Shown: positions 9,107-18,337, counted from the first letter of the stretch. The stretch is DNA of 64,000 nucleotides from Caproicibacterium argilliputei (GCF_029211325.2 NZ_CP135996.1:2356001-2420000), one strand, 5' to 3'. Notes: generated by a model from the sequence alone, not told the origin. Translations and numbers: made by a program.

Positions 9107-10213
9107 ATGTATAAACTCAAACGGTTTTTCAAGCGTTACTGGGTAACGATTCTGACGCTTGTCCTGACCATGACCATTCTACTGACGCTTCTGTTCCGCA
9201 AGGATACCCCGCAGAACACCCTGCAAATCATGAAGCATCTGCGCCCTTTCTGGGTGCTGCTGACATTCGGCACCGTGGCAGCCACCTGGCTGCTGGAGGG
9301 CGCGGTATACTGGATGCTGGCGCGGCGCCTGCACCCGGGATGGGCGTACGGGCAGGCGTTTCTGGTTGCCATGTCCGGCATTTTTTACGGCTCTATCACG
9401 CCGCTTTCTTCCGGCGGGCCACCGATGCAGCTGTACTGCATGAATAAAATGGGCATTGCACCCGGCGAAAGCGCCGCTGTGATTTCAGCAAAATCAGTCA
9501 CTTACCAAATCACCATGTTTCTGTTTTCCCTCTCCATGATCTGCACAGCACTGCCGTTTTTTACGCAGAATGTTTCAAAAATGATGTGGCTGACCGCCTT
9601 TGGCCTGCTTGCCAATGTTGTTCTGATTGCCGGTCTGCTGCTGGTCTCGTTCAAGGCTGACCTCATCACCCGACCGCTGCAGGCGATTCTGCGCGGCCTT
9701 GCCAAGCTGCACTTGGTCAAAAACCCGGAGCAGACCGGCAGCCGCATCACCGGGCAGTTCGACACATTCCGTGAGGGATTCCGCACCATCGGCCGCGGCT
9801 GGAAACTGTACCTTGCCATCTGCGCCATCACCGTCATCCAGCTGGCCGTCGGCAGTTTGGACACATACTGCGTTTACCGTGCGTTCGGCTTTCACGATGC
9901 ATCGCCGTGGCTGCTGATGTCCGCGAAAATCTTTGCTATGATGGTTGCCTCCTTGGTTCCGCTGCCGGGTAACTCCGGTGGCTTTGAGGCCGCTTTCAAT
10001 GCCTTTTTCCGCATTTTCTTCAGCACCATGATTACCCCTGCGCTGCTTGTGTGGCGCGTGGTGACCTACTACGCCGGCATGGCGGTGGGCTTTCTGGTGG
10101 TTTCGGCTTTGACACGCCGCTACATCGGCAGCCCGCTGCCGCATCTGTTCCACGCTGCCAGCCATTCTTTCTCCCGCAAAAAAAGGAAAAAACCGCGGCA
10201 GCCGCTGTCCTGA
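9107..10213 (+). CDS. YbhN/UPF0104 family membrane protein, copy 3
   Basis: 368 residues, same family: the early segment ends in YWMLARRLHP, followed by SITPLSSGGPPMQLYCM and PLPGNSGGFEAAF. It is the most diverged copy (Arg for Cys in CRHL, Phe for Ala in GGAE) and has a longer Lys/Arg-rich C-terminal tail. The ATG at 9107 has GGAGG upstream; an in-frame ATG at 9071 overlaps copy 2 and lacks a ribosome site. The strictly tandem arrangement points to local duplication followed by divergence. Confidence 0.85.
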   Translation: MYKLKRFFKRYWVTILTLVLTMTILLTLLFRKDTPQNTLQIMKHLRPFWVLLTFGTVAATWLLEGAVYWMLARRLHPGWAYGQAFLVAMSGIFYGSITPLSSGGPPMQLYCMNKMGIAPGESAAVISAKSVTYQITMFLFSLSMICTALPFFTQNVSKMMWLTAFGLLANVVLIAGLLLVSFKADLITRPLQAILRGLAKLHLVKNPEQTGSRITGQFDTFREGFRTIGRGWKLYLAICAITVIQLAVGSLDTYCVYRAFGFHDASPWLLMSAKIFAMMVASLVPLPGNSGGFEAAFNAFFRIFFSTMITPALLVWRVVTYYAGMAVGFLVVSALTRRYIGSPLPHLFHAASHSFSRKKRKKPRQPLS

Positions 10214-10238
10214 CAGCAGCATCCCCGCGGAAATCTTC

Positions 10239-12896
10239 TTACGATGCTTCCGTGCGCTTTGCTTCGGCAGAGCCGGCGGAAGTTTTCTTTTTCTGCAGCG
10301 GCTTCTGCGCGCCCTGAGGATGTCCGTGGATGCCGCGCTGAATCCCTTTTTCCAGCTCAACAATGGCAATCGGACACACGGAAAGCGCCAGAGTCACCAA
10401 CCATTGCAGCGGCGAGAGCACCGCGGTTTTAAACACAGCGGCCAGAGACGGCACAGCGACCACCGCCGCCATGGCTGCCGCGCAGGCAATAGTCGCCGCC
10501 GTCAGCTTCCGATTCTTCGGTCTGCCCGGCTCAAACAGGGAGTGCGTGTCGCTGCGCATATTATAAGCGTGCGCCAGCTGTGAAAGGCTGAGCACGGCAA
10601 AGCCCATGGTTCTGCCAATAACCGGACTTGCCGGATTGGCGTCAAAGAAGACCCTGCCAATGGTATATGCCAGCAGGGAGAGCGCCCCAATCAAACAGCC
10701 CTCCACCAGAATGGACCAACCCAGCCCGTGTGCAAAAATACTGCTGCCGCGCCGAATTGGTTTTTTCTCCATCACGCCACGGTCAATCGGCTCCACCCCC
10801 AGTGCCAGCGCTGGGAACGAGTCCGTCACCAGATTGACCCACAGCAGCTGAATAGCCACCAGCGGCAGCGGCAGCCGCAGCAGAAAGCTGGTAAACACTG
10901 CAAGCAGTTCACCCACGTTGCAGGACAGCAGAAAATGAATGGTACGGCGGATATTGCTGTAAATGCCGCGCCCCTCACGCACCGCCTCCACAATGGTGGC
11001 AAAGTTGTCATCTGCCAAAATCATATCCGCCGCACCTTTTGCCACATCTGTGCCGCTGCGCCCCATGGCACAGCCGATGTCGGCGGCTTTCAGCGCAGGC
11101 GCGTCATTGACACCGTCCCCAGTCATGGCAACCACTTCGCCACGCGTCTGAAACGCCTGCACAATGCGCACCTTATGTTCCGGAGAAACCCGCGCAAAAA
11201 CGGAATAAGCATAAATCTGCTTGGTCAGGCGATCCTGCGGCATCGCGTCCAGTTCCGGCCCGGTCAGCACTTTGCCGTCTGTCAGAATGCCCAGCGTGCG
11301 GGCTATCGCCGCCGCCGTGTCCGCGTGGTCGCCGGTAATCATGACCGGACGAATCCCCGCACACCGGCAAAGGCGCACAGCTTCCCGCACCTCCGGCCGC
11401 GGCGGATCCTCCATGCCGATTAAACCGAGAAACTGCAGGCCGCTTTCCAGCGCAGCATCCGTGACCCCGCTGAGCGCGGGAAGTTCTTTGACAGCAACCG
11501 CCAGAACACGCAGCGCGCGCGCCGCCATCTCATGATTCTGCCGCGGTGCGCAGCCGGTGCGGCATAGGGGTTCCAGTACATCCGGCGCCCCTTTGACAAT
11601 CACACGGAACCGCCCGTCCGGCAGGCGCACCACCACCGTCATGCGCTTCCTTGCGGAGGAAAAAGGAACTTCCCGCACGCGGGGAAATTGGCGGTCCAGC
11701 ATTGCTTTGCTGCCTGCCGCTTCACACAGGGCTGTTTCCGTGGCTTCTCCGAACACGTGGCTGCCATCCACCGTACAGTTGGTACAGAGAGCCGCGGCCT
11801 CCAGCAGCCGGCGCCCACGCGGCGTATGCACCGGAATCTTACCGGAAGCATCCCGCAGTTCGGTCACAGTCATGTGGTTCTGCGTCAGCGTACCGGTTTT
11901 GTCGCTGCAGATCACACTGGCACTGCCCAACGTTTCCACTGCCATCATGTGGCGCACAATCGCTTTGCGGTCTGCCATGCGGCGCATTCCGGCTGCCAGC
12001 ACAATGGTTACAACCGCCGGCAGCCCTTCCGGGATGGCGGCCACCGCAAGCGAAATGGAAGTCAAAAGCATATCCAGTGGCTGCGTTCCCTGCACCAGCC
12101 CCATGAGAAAGATAACGCCGCAAAGTGCCAGCGCCCCGATACCCAAAACTTTGCCGGTTGCCTCCAGTTTTTTCTGCAGCGGTGTCTGCGGCGGCTCCTG
12201 CGCGGTCAGCATCCGGGCGATGTGCCCCATTTGCGTCTGCATACCGGTCGCAACAACAATGCCGCGCCCGTGGCCCGCGGCAATGCTTGTCGCGGCAAAA
12301 CACAGGTTGCGCCGGTCGCCCAACGGCGTTTCCGCGCGGCAAAGCACGCGCTCGTCCTTGAAAACTGCCTTGCTTTCCCCCGTCAGTGCACTTTCCTGTG
12401 CACGCAGATTGACCGCCTGCGTCAGCCGAATGTCTGCCGGCACCAAGTCGCCAGCCTCCAGCAGCACCAGATCTCCCGGCACCAGGTCTTGCGCCGGAAC
12501 CTGCAAGCGCCGCCCGTCCCGCTCCACTTTTGCAAGCGGTGCGGACAAATCCTGCAGGGCAGTCAGTGCCTTTTCCGCGCGGTCTTCCTGCACCAAGCCA
12601 ATCACCGCGTTAACGTTGACAATTAGGAGTATAATAATGGAGTCTATGTAATCCGCGTCTCCCTGCACCCATGAGGTCAGAAAAGACACCGCCGCCGCAA
12701 GCAGCAGGATAATGACCATAAAATCCCGAAACTGTGCCAAAAAACGCCGCAGCAGCGACTTTCCCGGTGGCGGTGTTAAAGCATTGTGTCCATAGGTTTG
12801 CAGTCTGTGCGCGGCCTGTGCCGCAGAAAGCCCCTCCGTGTGTGTGCCGGTTTCCGCCGCACATTGCTCCGCAGAGAGTGTGTGCCATTGCTTCAT
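10239..12896 (-). CDS. P-type ATPase, Ca2+-transporting (SERCA/LMCA1-like)
   Basis: 885 residues with the P2-type order: N-terminal cation ATPase domain, TGES actuator loop (about 172-175), phosphorylation site CSDKTGTLTQN (Asp at about 332), KGAPDVL nucleotide site, TGDGVNDAPALK hinge, and about ten membrane segments. The ion site fits calcium: VAAIPEGLP in M4, NVGELL in M5 and NLVTDSFPALALG in M6. It should expel Ca2+ or a similar cation at the cost of ATP. GGGAGG at 12908-12913 supports the ATG at 12896; an in-frame ATG at 12917 would place that site inside the gene. It stands alone, convergent with the YbhN-like operon. The C-terminus is Lys-rich. Confidence 0.93.
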   Translation of the reverse strand: MKQWHTLSAEQCAAETGTHTEGLSAAQAAHRLQTYGHNALTPPPGKSLLRRFLAQFRDFMVIILLLAAAVSFLTSWVQGDADYIDSIIILLIVNVNAVIGLVQEDRAEKALTALQDLSAPLAKVERDGRRLQVPAQDLVPGDLVLLEAGDLVPADIRLTQAVNLRAQESALTGESKAVFKDERVLCRAETPLGDRRNLCFAATSIAAGHGRGIVVATGMQTQMGHIARMLTAQEPPQTPLQKKLEATGKVLGIGALALCGVIFLMGLVQGTQPLDMLLTSISLAVAAIPEGLPAVVTIVLAAGMRRMADRKAIVRHMMAVETLGSASVICSDKTGTLTQNHMTVTELRDASGKIPVHTPRGRRLLEAAALCTNCTVDGSHVFGEATETALCEAAGSKAMLDRQFPRVREVPFSSARKRMTVVVRLPDGRFRVIVKGAPDVLEPLCRTGCAPRQNHEMAARALRVLAVAVKELPALSGVTDAALESGLQFLGLIGMEDPPRPEVREAVRLCRCAGIRPVMITGDHADTAAAIARTLGILTDGKVLTGPELDAMPQDRLTKQIYAYSVFARVSPEHKVRIVQAFQTRGEVVAMTGDGVNDAPALKAADIGCAMGRSGTDVAKGAADMILADDNFATIVEAVREGRGIYSNIRRTIHFLLSCNVGELLAVFTSFLLRLPLPLVAIQLLWVNLVTDSFPALALGVEPIDRGVMEKKPIRRGSSIFAHGLGWSILVEGCLIGALSLLAYTIGRVFFDANPASPVIGRTMGFAVLSLSQLAHAYNMRSDTHSLFEPGRPKNRKLTAATIACAAAMAAVVAVPSLAAVFKTAVLSPLQWLVTLALSVCPIAIVELEKGIQRGIHGHPQGAQKPLQKKKTSAGSAEAKRTEAS

Positions 12897-13250
12897 TGGA
12901 TTGTCATCCTCCCGCATTTAAAACTCTGTGCAATATGTCCTTAATTCATTACGAATAGTAAAAATTATTAGCATCAATTTCGCTTAGTTTTCCACTTTTG
13001 CACACCTATTATACAAAATTTTCTCTTTTTCTTGCCGCATATACCATCTGTATCCTTATTAAAGGTTTTCGAGCCCTATATCTTGATGGTTCTGGAAAAC
13101 TAAAATTTCTCTTTTTTCTCTCTTGCATATGTATGTGAAACCAAGTACGATTATACTTGCACAGACAAAATCGCAGGGTTTCACAGGACAACGTATGTGA
13201 CCGTTTGTCACAGCATTCACAAGCAAAAAGAGAAATAAGGAGAATCAAAA
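12897..13250. other. Intergenic stretch with one dyad
   Basis: No credible gene is visible. It serves as upstream region for both the P-type ATPase (minus) and the small protein at 13251 (plus). A dyad TGTGAC-N5-GTCACA lies at 13196-13212, about 40 bases before the plus-strand start. I found no convincing -35/-10 pair. Confidence 0.5.
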
Positions 13251-13487
13251 ATGACAAAAGAAGAAATCGGTAAGACCGCAGTTGGCAACACACAGCTCAT
13301 CTACTACGTTTATGGCACAGACGGAAGCTTTGGGGTCGCAATCTCGGAAATTAAAACCGAATCTGCTTCCGGCACAGTATCGGGTAATCGTGACCGGGCG
13401 GTCAACCTTGCGCAAACGCTGCTCCGCAACACGGTCTTTCCGGAAAACCTGTCTGAGGTACTGGAAGATTACAGCTTTCCTGACTAA
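13251..13487 (+). CDS. Small protein, DUF6514-like
   Basis: 78 residues. A YYVYGTDGSFGVAI beta-hairpin-like stretch, then RDRAVNLAQTLLRNTVFPENLSEVLEDY at the C-terminus. The pattern matches small Clostridia proteins of the DUF6514 type as I remember them; no function is known. AAGGAG with proper spacing precedes the ATG, and a strong terminator follows, so the gene is probably real. It has its own upstream region with a TGTGAC/GTCACA dyad. Confidence 0.65.
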   Translation: MTKEEIGKTAVGNTQLIYYVYGTDGSFGVAISEIKTESASGTVSGNRDRAVNLAQTLLRNTVFPENLSEVLEDYSFPD

Positions 13488-13567
13488 CACCGGTTTTTGC
13501 ACCGGCGTGCGCGCCACCGCTTTGGCTTCAGCAAAACGGACAAAAACACAAAACACAATTCGCCTAT

Positions 13568-13614
13568 AAAAACGAAAGCCCCGGAGTAAAAATCCGAGGC
13601 TTTCGTTTTTTCTC
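13568..13614. terminator. Bidirectional terminator
   Basis: AAACGAAAGCC and GGCTTTCGTTT arms with a CCGGA/TCCG inner stem, A-rich on one side and T-rich on the other. It separates the small plus-strand gene from the minus-strand permease gene. Confidence 0.88.
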
Positions 13615-13618
13615 TATT

Positions 13619-15493
13619 CTATTTGAGTATGCCTTTTTCTTTCAAAAATGCACGCAGGTGCACGGCTTCCGGCGGCAACTCCTCATTGAGGGTACCGAAA
13701 CTGACCGGCTCGGTGGTGCCGAGCGTTTTTTCAAGCTTGCTGCCGGCTTTTGGCGTGATATTCGATGTGGTATCAATCTCTATGTAATCATCGGCAGTCT
13801 TTTCGTCTTTCCCTGTAAACAAACTGGTATACGGTTTAAGCACGTCTTCATCGGCCAGTATTGCCTGCTGCAGTTCCAGTGCTTCCGACGCAGTCAGCGT
13901 ATACTTCTTCGACTGTGCCTTCGTTTGTGCATTCCTGCTGAAGATATATACCGACTGCAAATCCTCCGGCTCCAGCAGGGTCATAGCAAACACGCTTTGC
14001 CGGACCTCTGCCAGATCGGTAATCCGCACAAAGTTTTCATTCGTGTGCGCTGATGAACCGGCGTAGTAAATGCGTGTCAGTGTTTTTCCATTCTTCAAAT
14101 GGTAAGTCAACGAAAGCGGGTGATCCGTGCGGTTGATAATTCCATAAGTATACGGCTTGTGTGTGGAAACAAAGTCGTCGGCTATGCTGCGGTGCGCATT
14201 CGCCAGCGCCTGAATTTCGCTTTCTTCTGTCACCTTGGCCGGTACCGGATGGCTTGAGCCGGTCATACGTCCATCAACCTCTTTCACATCGGTCATGTAA
14301 TACGTCGTCCCGAACTCCCCGACCTCCACGGAAGAAACATCCGCTGCCTGCGGAACATTCGTAACGAACCCTGTCACGTCATTTGTCACGCACAGAATGA
14401 CCAACACCCAGGCTCCTACAAAAATGCCCAACGCCGGCAGCATTTTTTTCATGGTATGGAACCCGCGGCTGAAAATAACCTCCAACAGCAGGAACGTCAG
14501 GAGGCCGCCGAGGGCAATGCCCTGCAGGCACAAATTCGGATACACATTTGCCAGTACCATGCCGCCCAGCAGCGCCGCCGCTGTGGAAACCAAAAACTGA
14601 ATCACCAGTTTGGGCACCGGAAAAGCAAAGCTGCTTTCGGCGCTCTCGCTTTTCCGGCGGCGGTACAGAACCGCCGCCGCGACAAGCACCAACACGCCGA
14701 ACAGAAGCCAGTAAAGCAAAGTGCCGCCCGCCGAAGCCCCCTGCTCGCCGGAAATCAGCAAATACGGAGCAAGCAGCGCCGCGCCGCCGGGCGAGAACAA
14801 TGTAGCGGGCAGGCTTGCTGCCTGCAGCAAGGCACTGGAATCATCCACAAAGCCCGGCAGAATATTGCACAGCAGCGCATTGCTCAGCCACAGCAGCATC
14901 GGCCAGCACAGATTGATGACGATGATGGACAGAATCGTGTTAAAGGTATTGCCGCAGCAAACGCAGACAAAAATGCTGAAGCTCAGCGCCGCAAAAAGCG
15001 GCAGCGCCAACTTTGCAAACAAGCCGACGGTACAGCCGGCCTGCGCCGCCAATCCGTTTGCCGCAACCACCGCGTCATTCAGCACACAGCCGACAAACAG
15101 CGGCAGCAGCACAACCACCAAGGATGTTCCCCAGCGGCCCAGCAGCATCGGCACCCGCCCCACCGGCACGGCGTGCAGCAAGTCCAGTGCGCGGCGGCTG
15201 TGCATATAGCTGAACAACGTCCCGATTAAAACCAAAATCAGCAGCAGCTCTATCGCAGCCGCCGCCATTCCCTGCACAAGCAGTGCGCTGGATCCATTGT
15301 ATTGGTACCAGTCGATCGTGGCGTTCTGCACGCCCTCCCGCACATGGGAAAGCTGCATTCCCGTCATGAGCGGAAACAGAACCAGACAGGCAACCAGATT
15401 GATGCCCAGCAGGCCGCGCTCCGCTTTCAGCGACCAGAGAAATGTTTGAATGCCCTCCCGCAAGCGCTCACGCAAGGATACTGTCAATGTCAT
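13619..15493 (-). CDS. ABC-2 type permease with C-terminal soluble domain (YtrC/D-like)
   Basis: 624 residues. About ten hydrophobic segments in the first 370 residues, then roughly 230 mostly soluble residues that begin after a final membrane segment and are likely extracytoplasmic. Homologous arrangements of large permeases after a YtrA-type regulator and ATPase occur in Firmicutes operons responding to cell-wall-active peptides. GGAGGTGAAC precedes the ATG at 15493, which overlaps the end of the ATPase gene by 26 bases, so the two are translationally coupled. Substrate unknown. Confidence 0.85.
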   Translation of the reverse strand: MTLTVSLRERLREGIQTFLWSLKAERGLLGINLVACLVLFPLMTGMQLSHVREGVQNATIDWYQYNGSSALLVQGMAAAAIELLLILVLIGTLFSYMHSRRALDLLHAVPVGRVPMLLGRWGTSLVVVLLPLFVGCVLNDAVVAANGLAAQAGCTVGLFAKLALPLFAALSFSIFVCVCCGNTFNTILSIIVINLCWPMLLWLSNALLCNILPGFVDDSSALLQAASLPATLFSPGGAALLAPYLLISGEQGASAGGTLLYWLLFGVLVLVAAAVLYRRRKSESAESSFAFPVPKLVIQFLVSTAAALLGGMVLANVYPNLCLQGIALGGLLTFLLLEVIFSRGFHTMKKMLPALGIFVGAWVLVILCVTNDVTGFVTNVPQAADVSSVEVGEFGTTYYMTDVKEVDGRMTGSSHPVPAKVTEESEIQALANAHRSIADDFVSTHKPYTYGIINRTDHPLSLTYHLKNGKTLTRIYYAGSSAHTNENFVRITDLAEVRQSVFAMTLLEPEDLQSVYIFSRNAQTKAQSKKYTLTASEALELQQAILADEDVLKPYTSLFTGKDEKTADDYIEIDTTSNITPKAGSKLEKTLGTTEPVSFGTLNEELPPEAVHLRAFLKEKGILK

Positions 15494-16367
15494 ACCCGTT
15501 CACCTCCATTTCGCAGATAAAGACTTCCTCCAGCGTCAGCGGCAGTGCCTCTGACGCCAAAGGATGCAAAGATTCCAGAACCGCCAAAGCTTCTTCACGG
15601 CTGTTTTGCACAACCAGCTCCAAAATGGAGCCCTGCACCTTGCTCTGCAGAATTTTCAGCTTGGTCAGCGACGCCGGATCAATCATCGGGCGGAACACCG
15701 CCTGCACTTTGCAGATACCAAGCTTCAGGTCATCCAGTTCGCGCTCAAACAGCACGCCGCCTTTGTGAAACAGCCCGATGTGATCTGAAAAGTCCTCCAG
15801 TTCGCGCAGGTTATGACTGGCAATCAGTACGGTCATACCGCGGTCGCTCACTTCGCCGGAAACCAGCCGCTTGAGCAGCTGGCGCATGACCGGGTCCAGT
15901 CCGTCAAAAATTTCATCCAGCAGCAGGTAATCCGGCTGGCAGGCAAGCGCGCAAATCAGCGCCGCCTGCCGCTGCATCCCTTTGCTCATCTGCCCCATCT
16001 GTTGCTTGGCATGAAGCGGAAAAAGGCGCAGCATCCGCTGATAGGTGTCCTCACTCCAGTGCGGGTACAGCATACGATAGTACGCTGCCATTTTCTCCAC
16101 GGTGGCACGCGGAAAAAAGTACGGATAGTCGCTGATGAAAAACACCCGCTGCTTAACCTTGCTGTTTTCAAACGGAGACACACCGTCAATTTCCAGCCTG
16201 CCGCCATCTGCGTGGTAAACCCCCGCCAGCAGCCGCAGGAAAGTGCTTTTTCCCGCGCCGTTGCTGCCCACCAGCCCATAAATGGAACCGGAACCGATGG
16301 AAACGCCGATATGATCCAGCGCTGTCACTGCGCCGAACGTTTTTGTCAGGTCTTGTGCTTCAATCAT
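15468..16367 (-). CDS. ABC transporter ATP-binding protein (YtrB-like)
   Basis: 299 residues with Walker A GSNGAGKST at about 33-41, a signature region MSKGMQRQAAL, Walker B YLLLDEIFDGLDP and a downstream SHNLRELEDF switch His. The Q-loop region reads FFISDYPYFF. The C-terminal 80 residues are an accessory domain often seen in GntR-linked ATPases. Start is the ATG at 16367 with GGGAGGG upstream, overlapping the regulator stop by four bases (ATGA). It energises the following permease. Confidence 0.92.
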   Translation of the reverse strand: MIEAQDLTKTFGAVTALDHIGVSIGSGSIYGLVGSNGAGKSTFLRLLAGVYHADGGRLEIDGVSPFENSKVKQRVFFISDYPYFFPRATVEKMAAYYRMLYPHWSEDTYQRMLRLFPLHAKQQMGQMSKGMQRQAALICALACQPDYLLLDEIFDGLDPVMRQLLKRLVSGEVSDRGMTVLIASHNLRELEDFSDHIGLFHKGGVLFERELDDLKLGICKVQAVFRPMIDPASLTKLKILQSKVQGSILELVVQNSREEALAVLESLHPLASEALPLTLEEVFICEMEVNGYDIDSILA

Positions 16368-16735
16368 GTTGCTTTCCCTCCCAGCGCGGCGCGTATCGCC
16401 GCCAAAATATCCTCTTCTGTCAGTCCCGCGTTCCGTGCTTCCCGCACAGCTGCCGCCAGCTGCTTTTTTGCATGGTTCTGCTGCTGCGTGACAGCGGCCG
16501 GGTCGTTAGTCAAAAAGGAGCCCTTGCCGGGCACCGAGCAGATAATGCCATCCCGCTCCAGCAGCTGATACGCTTTCTGCACCGTGGCAGGATTCACGCC
16601 CAGCTCCTGCGCAAGCGCACGCACGCTGGGCAGCTGCGTTTCGCCGTTAAAACCGCCGAACGCCGCCATCTTTGTGACGGCATGATACAGCTGCTCATAA
16701 ATCGGTTCGCCGCTTCTATAATCCAAATGAAACAC
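16364..16735 (-). CDS. GntR-family regulator, YtrA/YhcF type
   Basis: 123 residues. Winged-helix GntR domain near the N-terminus (SGEPIYEQLYHAV, LPSVRALAQELGVNPATVQKAYQLLERDGII), followed by a short helical C-terminus of only about 40 residues, typical of the YtrA subfamily that lacks a large ligand domain. The start codon is GTG at 16735, with GGAGGTGATT upstream. It is first gene of a regulator-ATPase-permease operon and by family precedent probably represses it. A consensus promoter lies just upstream. Confidence 0.9.
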   Translation of the reverse strand: MFHLDYRSGEPIYEQLYHAVTKMAAFGGFNGETQLPSVRALAQELGVNPATVQKAYQLLERDGIICSVPGKGSFLTNDPAAVTQQQNHAKKQLAAAVREARNAGLTEEDILAAIRAALGGKAT

Positions 16736-16777
16736 CTAATCACCTCCAAGGCAATCATGGAATCTTTTCTGCAGAAC

Positions 16778-16806
16778 AGCATAGCACGCATCTGTATGAT
16801 TGTCAA
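16778..16806 (-). promoter_or_regulatory. Promoter of the GntR-ABC operon
   Basis: On the minus strand TTGACA (16801-16806), 17-base spacer, TATGCT (16778-16783), about 40 bases before the GTG start of the regulator gene. Confidence 0.8.
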
Positions 16807-16829
16807 TAGTACAGTTCATACGCATATAT

Positions 16830-16862
16830 AAAAAAAGGCAGCCCCCCAGAAGAGGCTGTCTA
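16830..16862 (-). terminator. Terminator after the GH27 gene
   Basis: CAGCC and GGCTG arms with a short extra stem are followed on the minus strand by seven T. It lies 14 bases beyond the GH27 stop codon. Confidence 0.65.
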
Positions 16863-16875
16863 ACACAAAACGAAG

Positions 16876-18174
16876 TTAGTGCGCCCGCGTTAACTTCAGC
16901 AGGGCTGCACCATGCGGCGCCAGCAAAGCAGACACGCTGCCTTGCACCGCGCCAAGATCTTTTTTCTGCCACAGGTCGCGCACCCATGCACTGGAAAGCT
17001 CCAGTTCGCTCAGTGGGCAGGAAACTTCCGCCTGCGCGTCACACAGGTTAAACAATGCCAGGTAACGCCCTTCGTCATCATCCACACTGGTCCAAACCGC
17101 TTGTGTATCGTCCCGTACCAGCTGACAGGCATCGTGGGAATGTTTGAGCAGATGCAGAACTTCCGCATTGGTCAGCAGCGAGAGCGTCCAGTTGTCACAG
17201 TCCGGCAGGTTGCCACCCATCATCAGCGGTGACCGAAAAATACTCCAAAGCGTCATCATGGTCACCTGCTCCGCGCGGGTAAAGTTGGTTTTCCTGCCGC
17301 TGTGAAAGCCCATGCCGATGCGCCCAAGCGGCAGCATATCGCAGTCCGGCCAGCAGCCGGGAGAAACGTGCTTCTGCCAGACCTCACAGCGCTCAAACAT
17401 CGCCTTGAGCAGTTCCCACTTGTCCCAGAAATCATCGGTAACGCGCCACATATTTGCGTGCTTTTCCATGTGCCACGCCTTTTCAATGACCGCCGGCCCG
17501 GGCGACAGGCTCAGCACCATGTCACGGCCGCTGCGGTCAATGGCGCGGCGAATCATTTCGATTTCTTTTTCTGCCGAATAGGGATTGTTCGGGTACATAT
17601 TCGTATTGCAAATATCATCCACCTTGACGAAGTCCACACCCCAAGCGGCATACAGCTGAAAAATGGAGTCATAGTATGCCTGCGATTCCGGTTTTTGGGG
17701 GTCCAGTCCATACATATCGCCGTTCCAACAGCTGATGGAGTGAAACAGCGCCACCTGGTCGGCAGTCACATCTGTGCCCAACACCGGCAGATGCTCATGC
17801 ACCGCCTGCCGCGGAATGCCGCGCATGATATGAATGCCGAACTTCAGCCCCATGCTGTGGATTTTCTCGGCAATCGGCGCGAACCCCGCGCCGCCCGCCG
17901 CCGAGGGGAAGCGGTTTTCCGCCGGCATCTGGCGGCCGTATTCGTCCAGCGTCAGACGGGCAAAGTTGCGGTACTCCCGCTCACCGGTGCCGGCAAGCGG
18001 TTCTGACCACTGGATGTCGCAGACCACGTACTCCCAGCCAAACGGCTTCAAATGCGCCGCCATATAGTCGGCGTTTTCCAGCAGCTGTTTTTCGTTCACG
18101 GTTGCAGCCCAGCAGTCCCAGCTGTTCCACCCCATCGGCGGGGTCATGGCCACTTTGTCTTTTTTGCGCAGCAT
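16876..18174 (-). CDS. GH27 glycoside hydrolase (alpha-galactosidase or beta-L-arabinopyranosidase)
   Basis: 432 residues, a TIM-barrel plus C-terminal beta domain. PPMGWNSWD at 12-20 is the family hallmark; the nucleophile is the Asp of FVKVD (D186), and the acid/base lies in WRVTDDFWDKW (D247 or D248). The strand that normally carries IDDCW in alpha-galactosidases reads CDIQWSEP here (about 52-59), so the second Asp that binds galactose is missing; some relatives hydrolyse beta-L-arabinopyranosides. No signal peptide, so it is cytosolic. GGGAGGAA supports the ATG at 18174. It is divergent from an aldose-1-epimerase gene, in a region rich in arabinose genes. Confidence 0.88.
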   Translation of the reverse strand: MLRKKDKVAMTPPMGWNSWDCWAATVNEKQLLENADYMAAHLKPFGWEYVVCDIQWSEPLAGTGEREYRNFARLTLDEYGRQMPAENRFPSAAGGAGFAPIAEKIHSMGLKFGIHIMRGIPRQAVHEHLPVLGTDVTADQVALFHSISCWNGDMYGLDPQKPESQAYYDSIFQLYAAWGVDFVKVDDICNTNMYPNNPYSAEKEIEMIRRAIDRSGRDMVLSLSPGPAVIEKAWHMEKHANMWRVTDDFWDKWELLKAMFERCEVWQKHVSPGCWPDCDMLPLGRIGMGFHSGRKTNFTRAEQVTMMTLWSIFRSPLMMGGNLPDCDNWTLSLLTNAEVLHLLKHSHDACQLVRDDTQAVWTSVDDDEGRYLALFNLCDAQAEVSCPLSELELSSAWVRDLWQKKDLGAVQGSVSALLAPHGAALLKLTRAH

Positions 18175-18308
18175 TCTGTGTTCCTCCCTTGTGCACTGCC
18201 CAAGCAGCGCTGTTCTCATGGCTTCCGAATGGATTTCCCCGTTATTCTAACGCCTGTGCAGATGCTTTGCAAGCCGTTTCAGAAATTTTCGGTCGTTTTT
18301 TCCGCGTC

Positions 18309-18337
18309 TTTACAAACAGTTTGGCAACTGTTAGAAT
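18309..18337 (+). promoter_or_regulatory. Promoter with a dyad in its spacer (epimerase gene)
   Basis: TTTACA (18309-18314), 17-base spacer, TAGAAT (18332-18337). The spacer contains the perfect dyad ACAGTT-TGGC-AACTGT (18316-18331), placed so that a bound repressor would block RNA polymerase. It lies in the divergent region shared with the GH27 gene. Confidence 0.6.

Noticed and set aside
10728..12626. Several plus-strand frames over the P-type ATPase gene
   Set aside because: Shadow frames from GC bias; the minus-strand product has all P-type ATPase motifs.
13123..13157. TTGCAT...TATACT as promoter of the small gene at 13251
   Set aside because: The spacer is 23 bases, too long for sigma-A.
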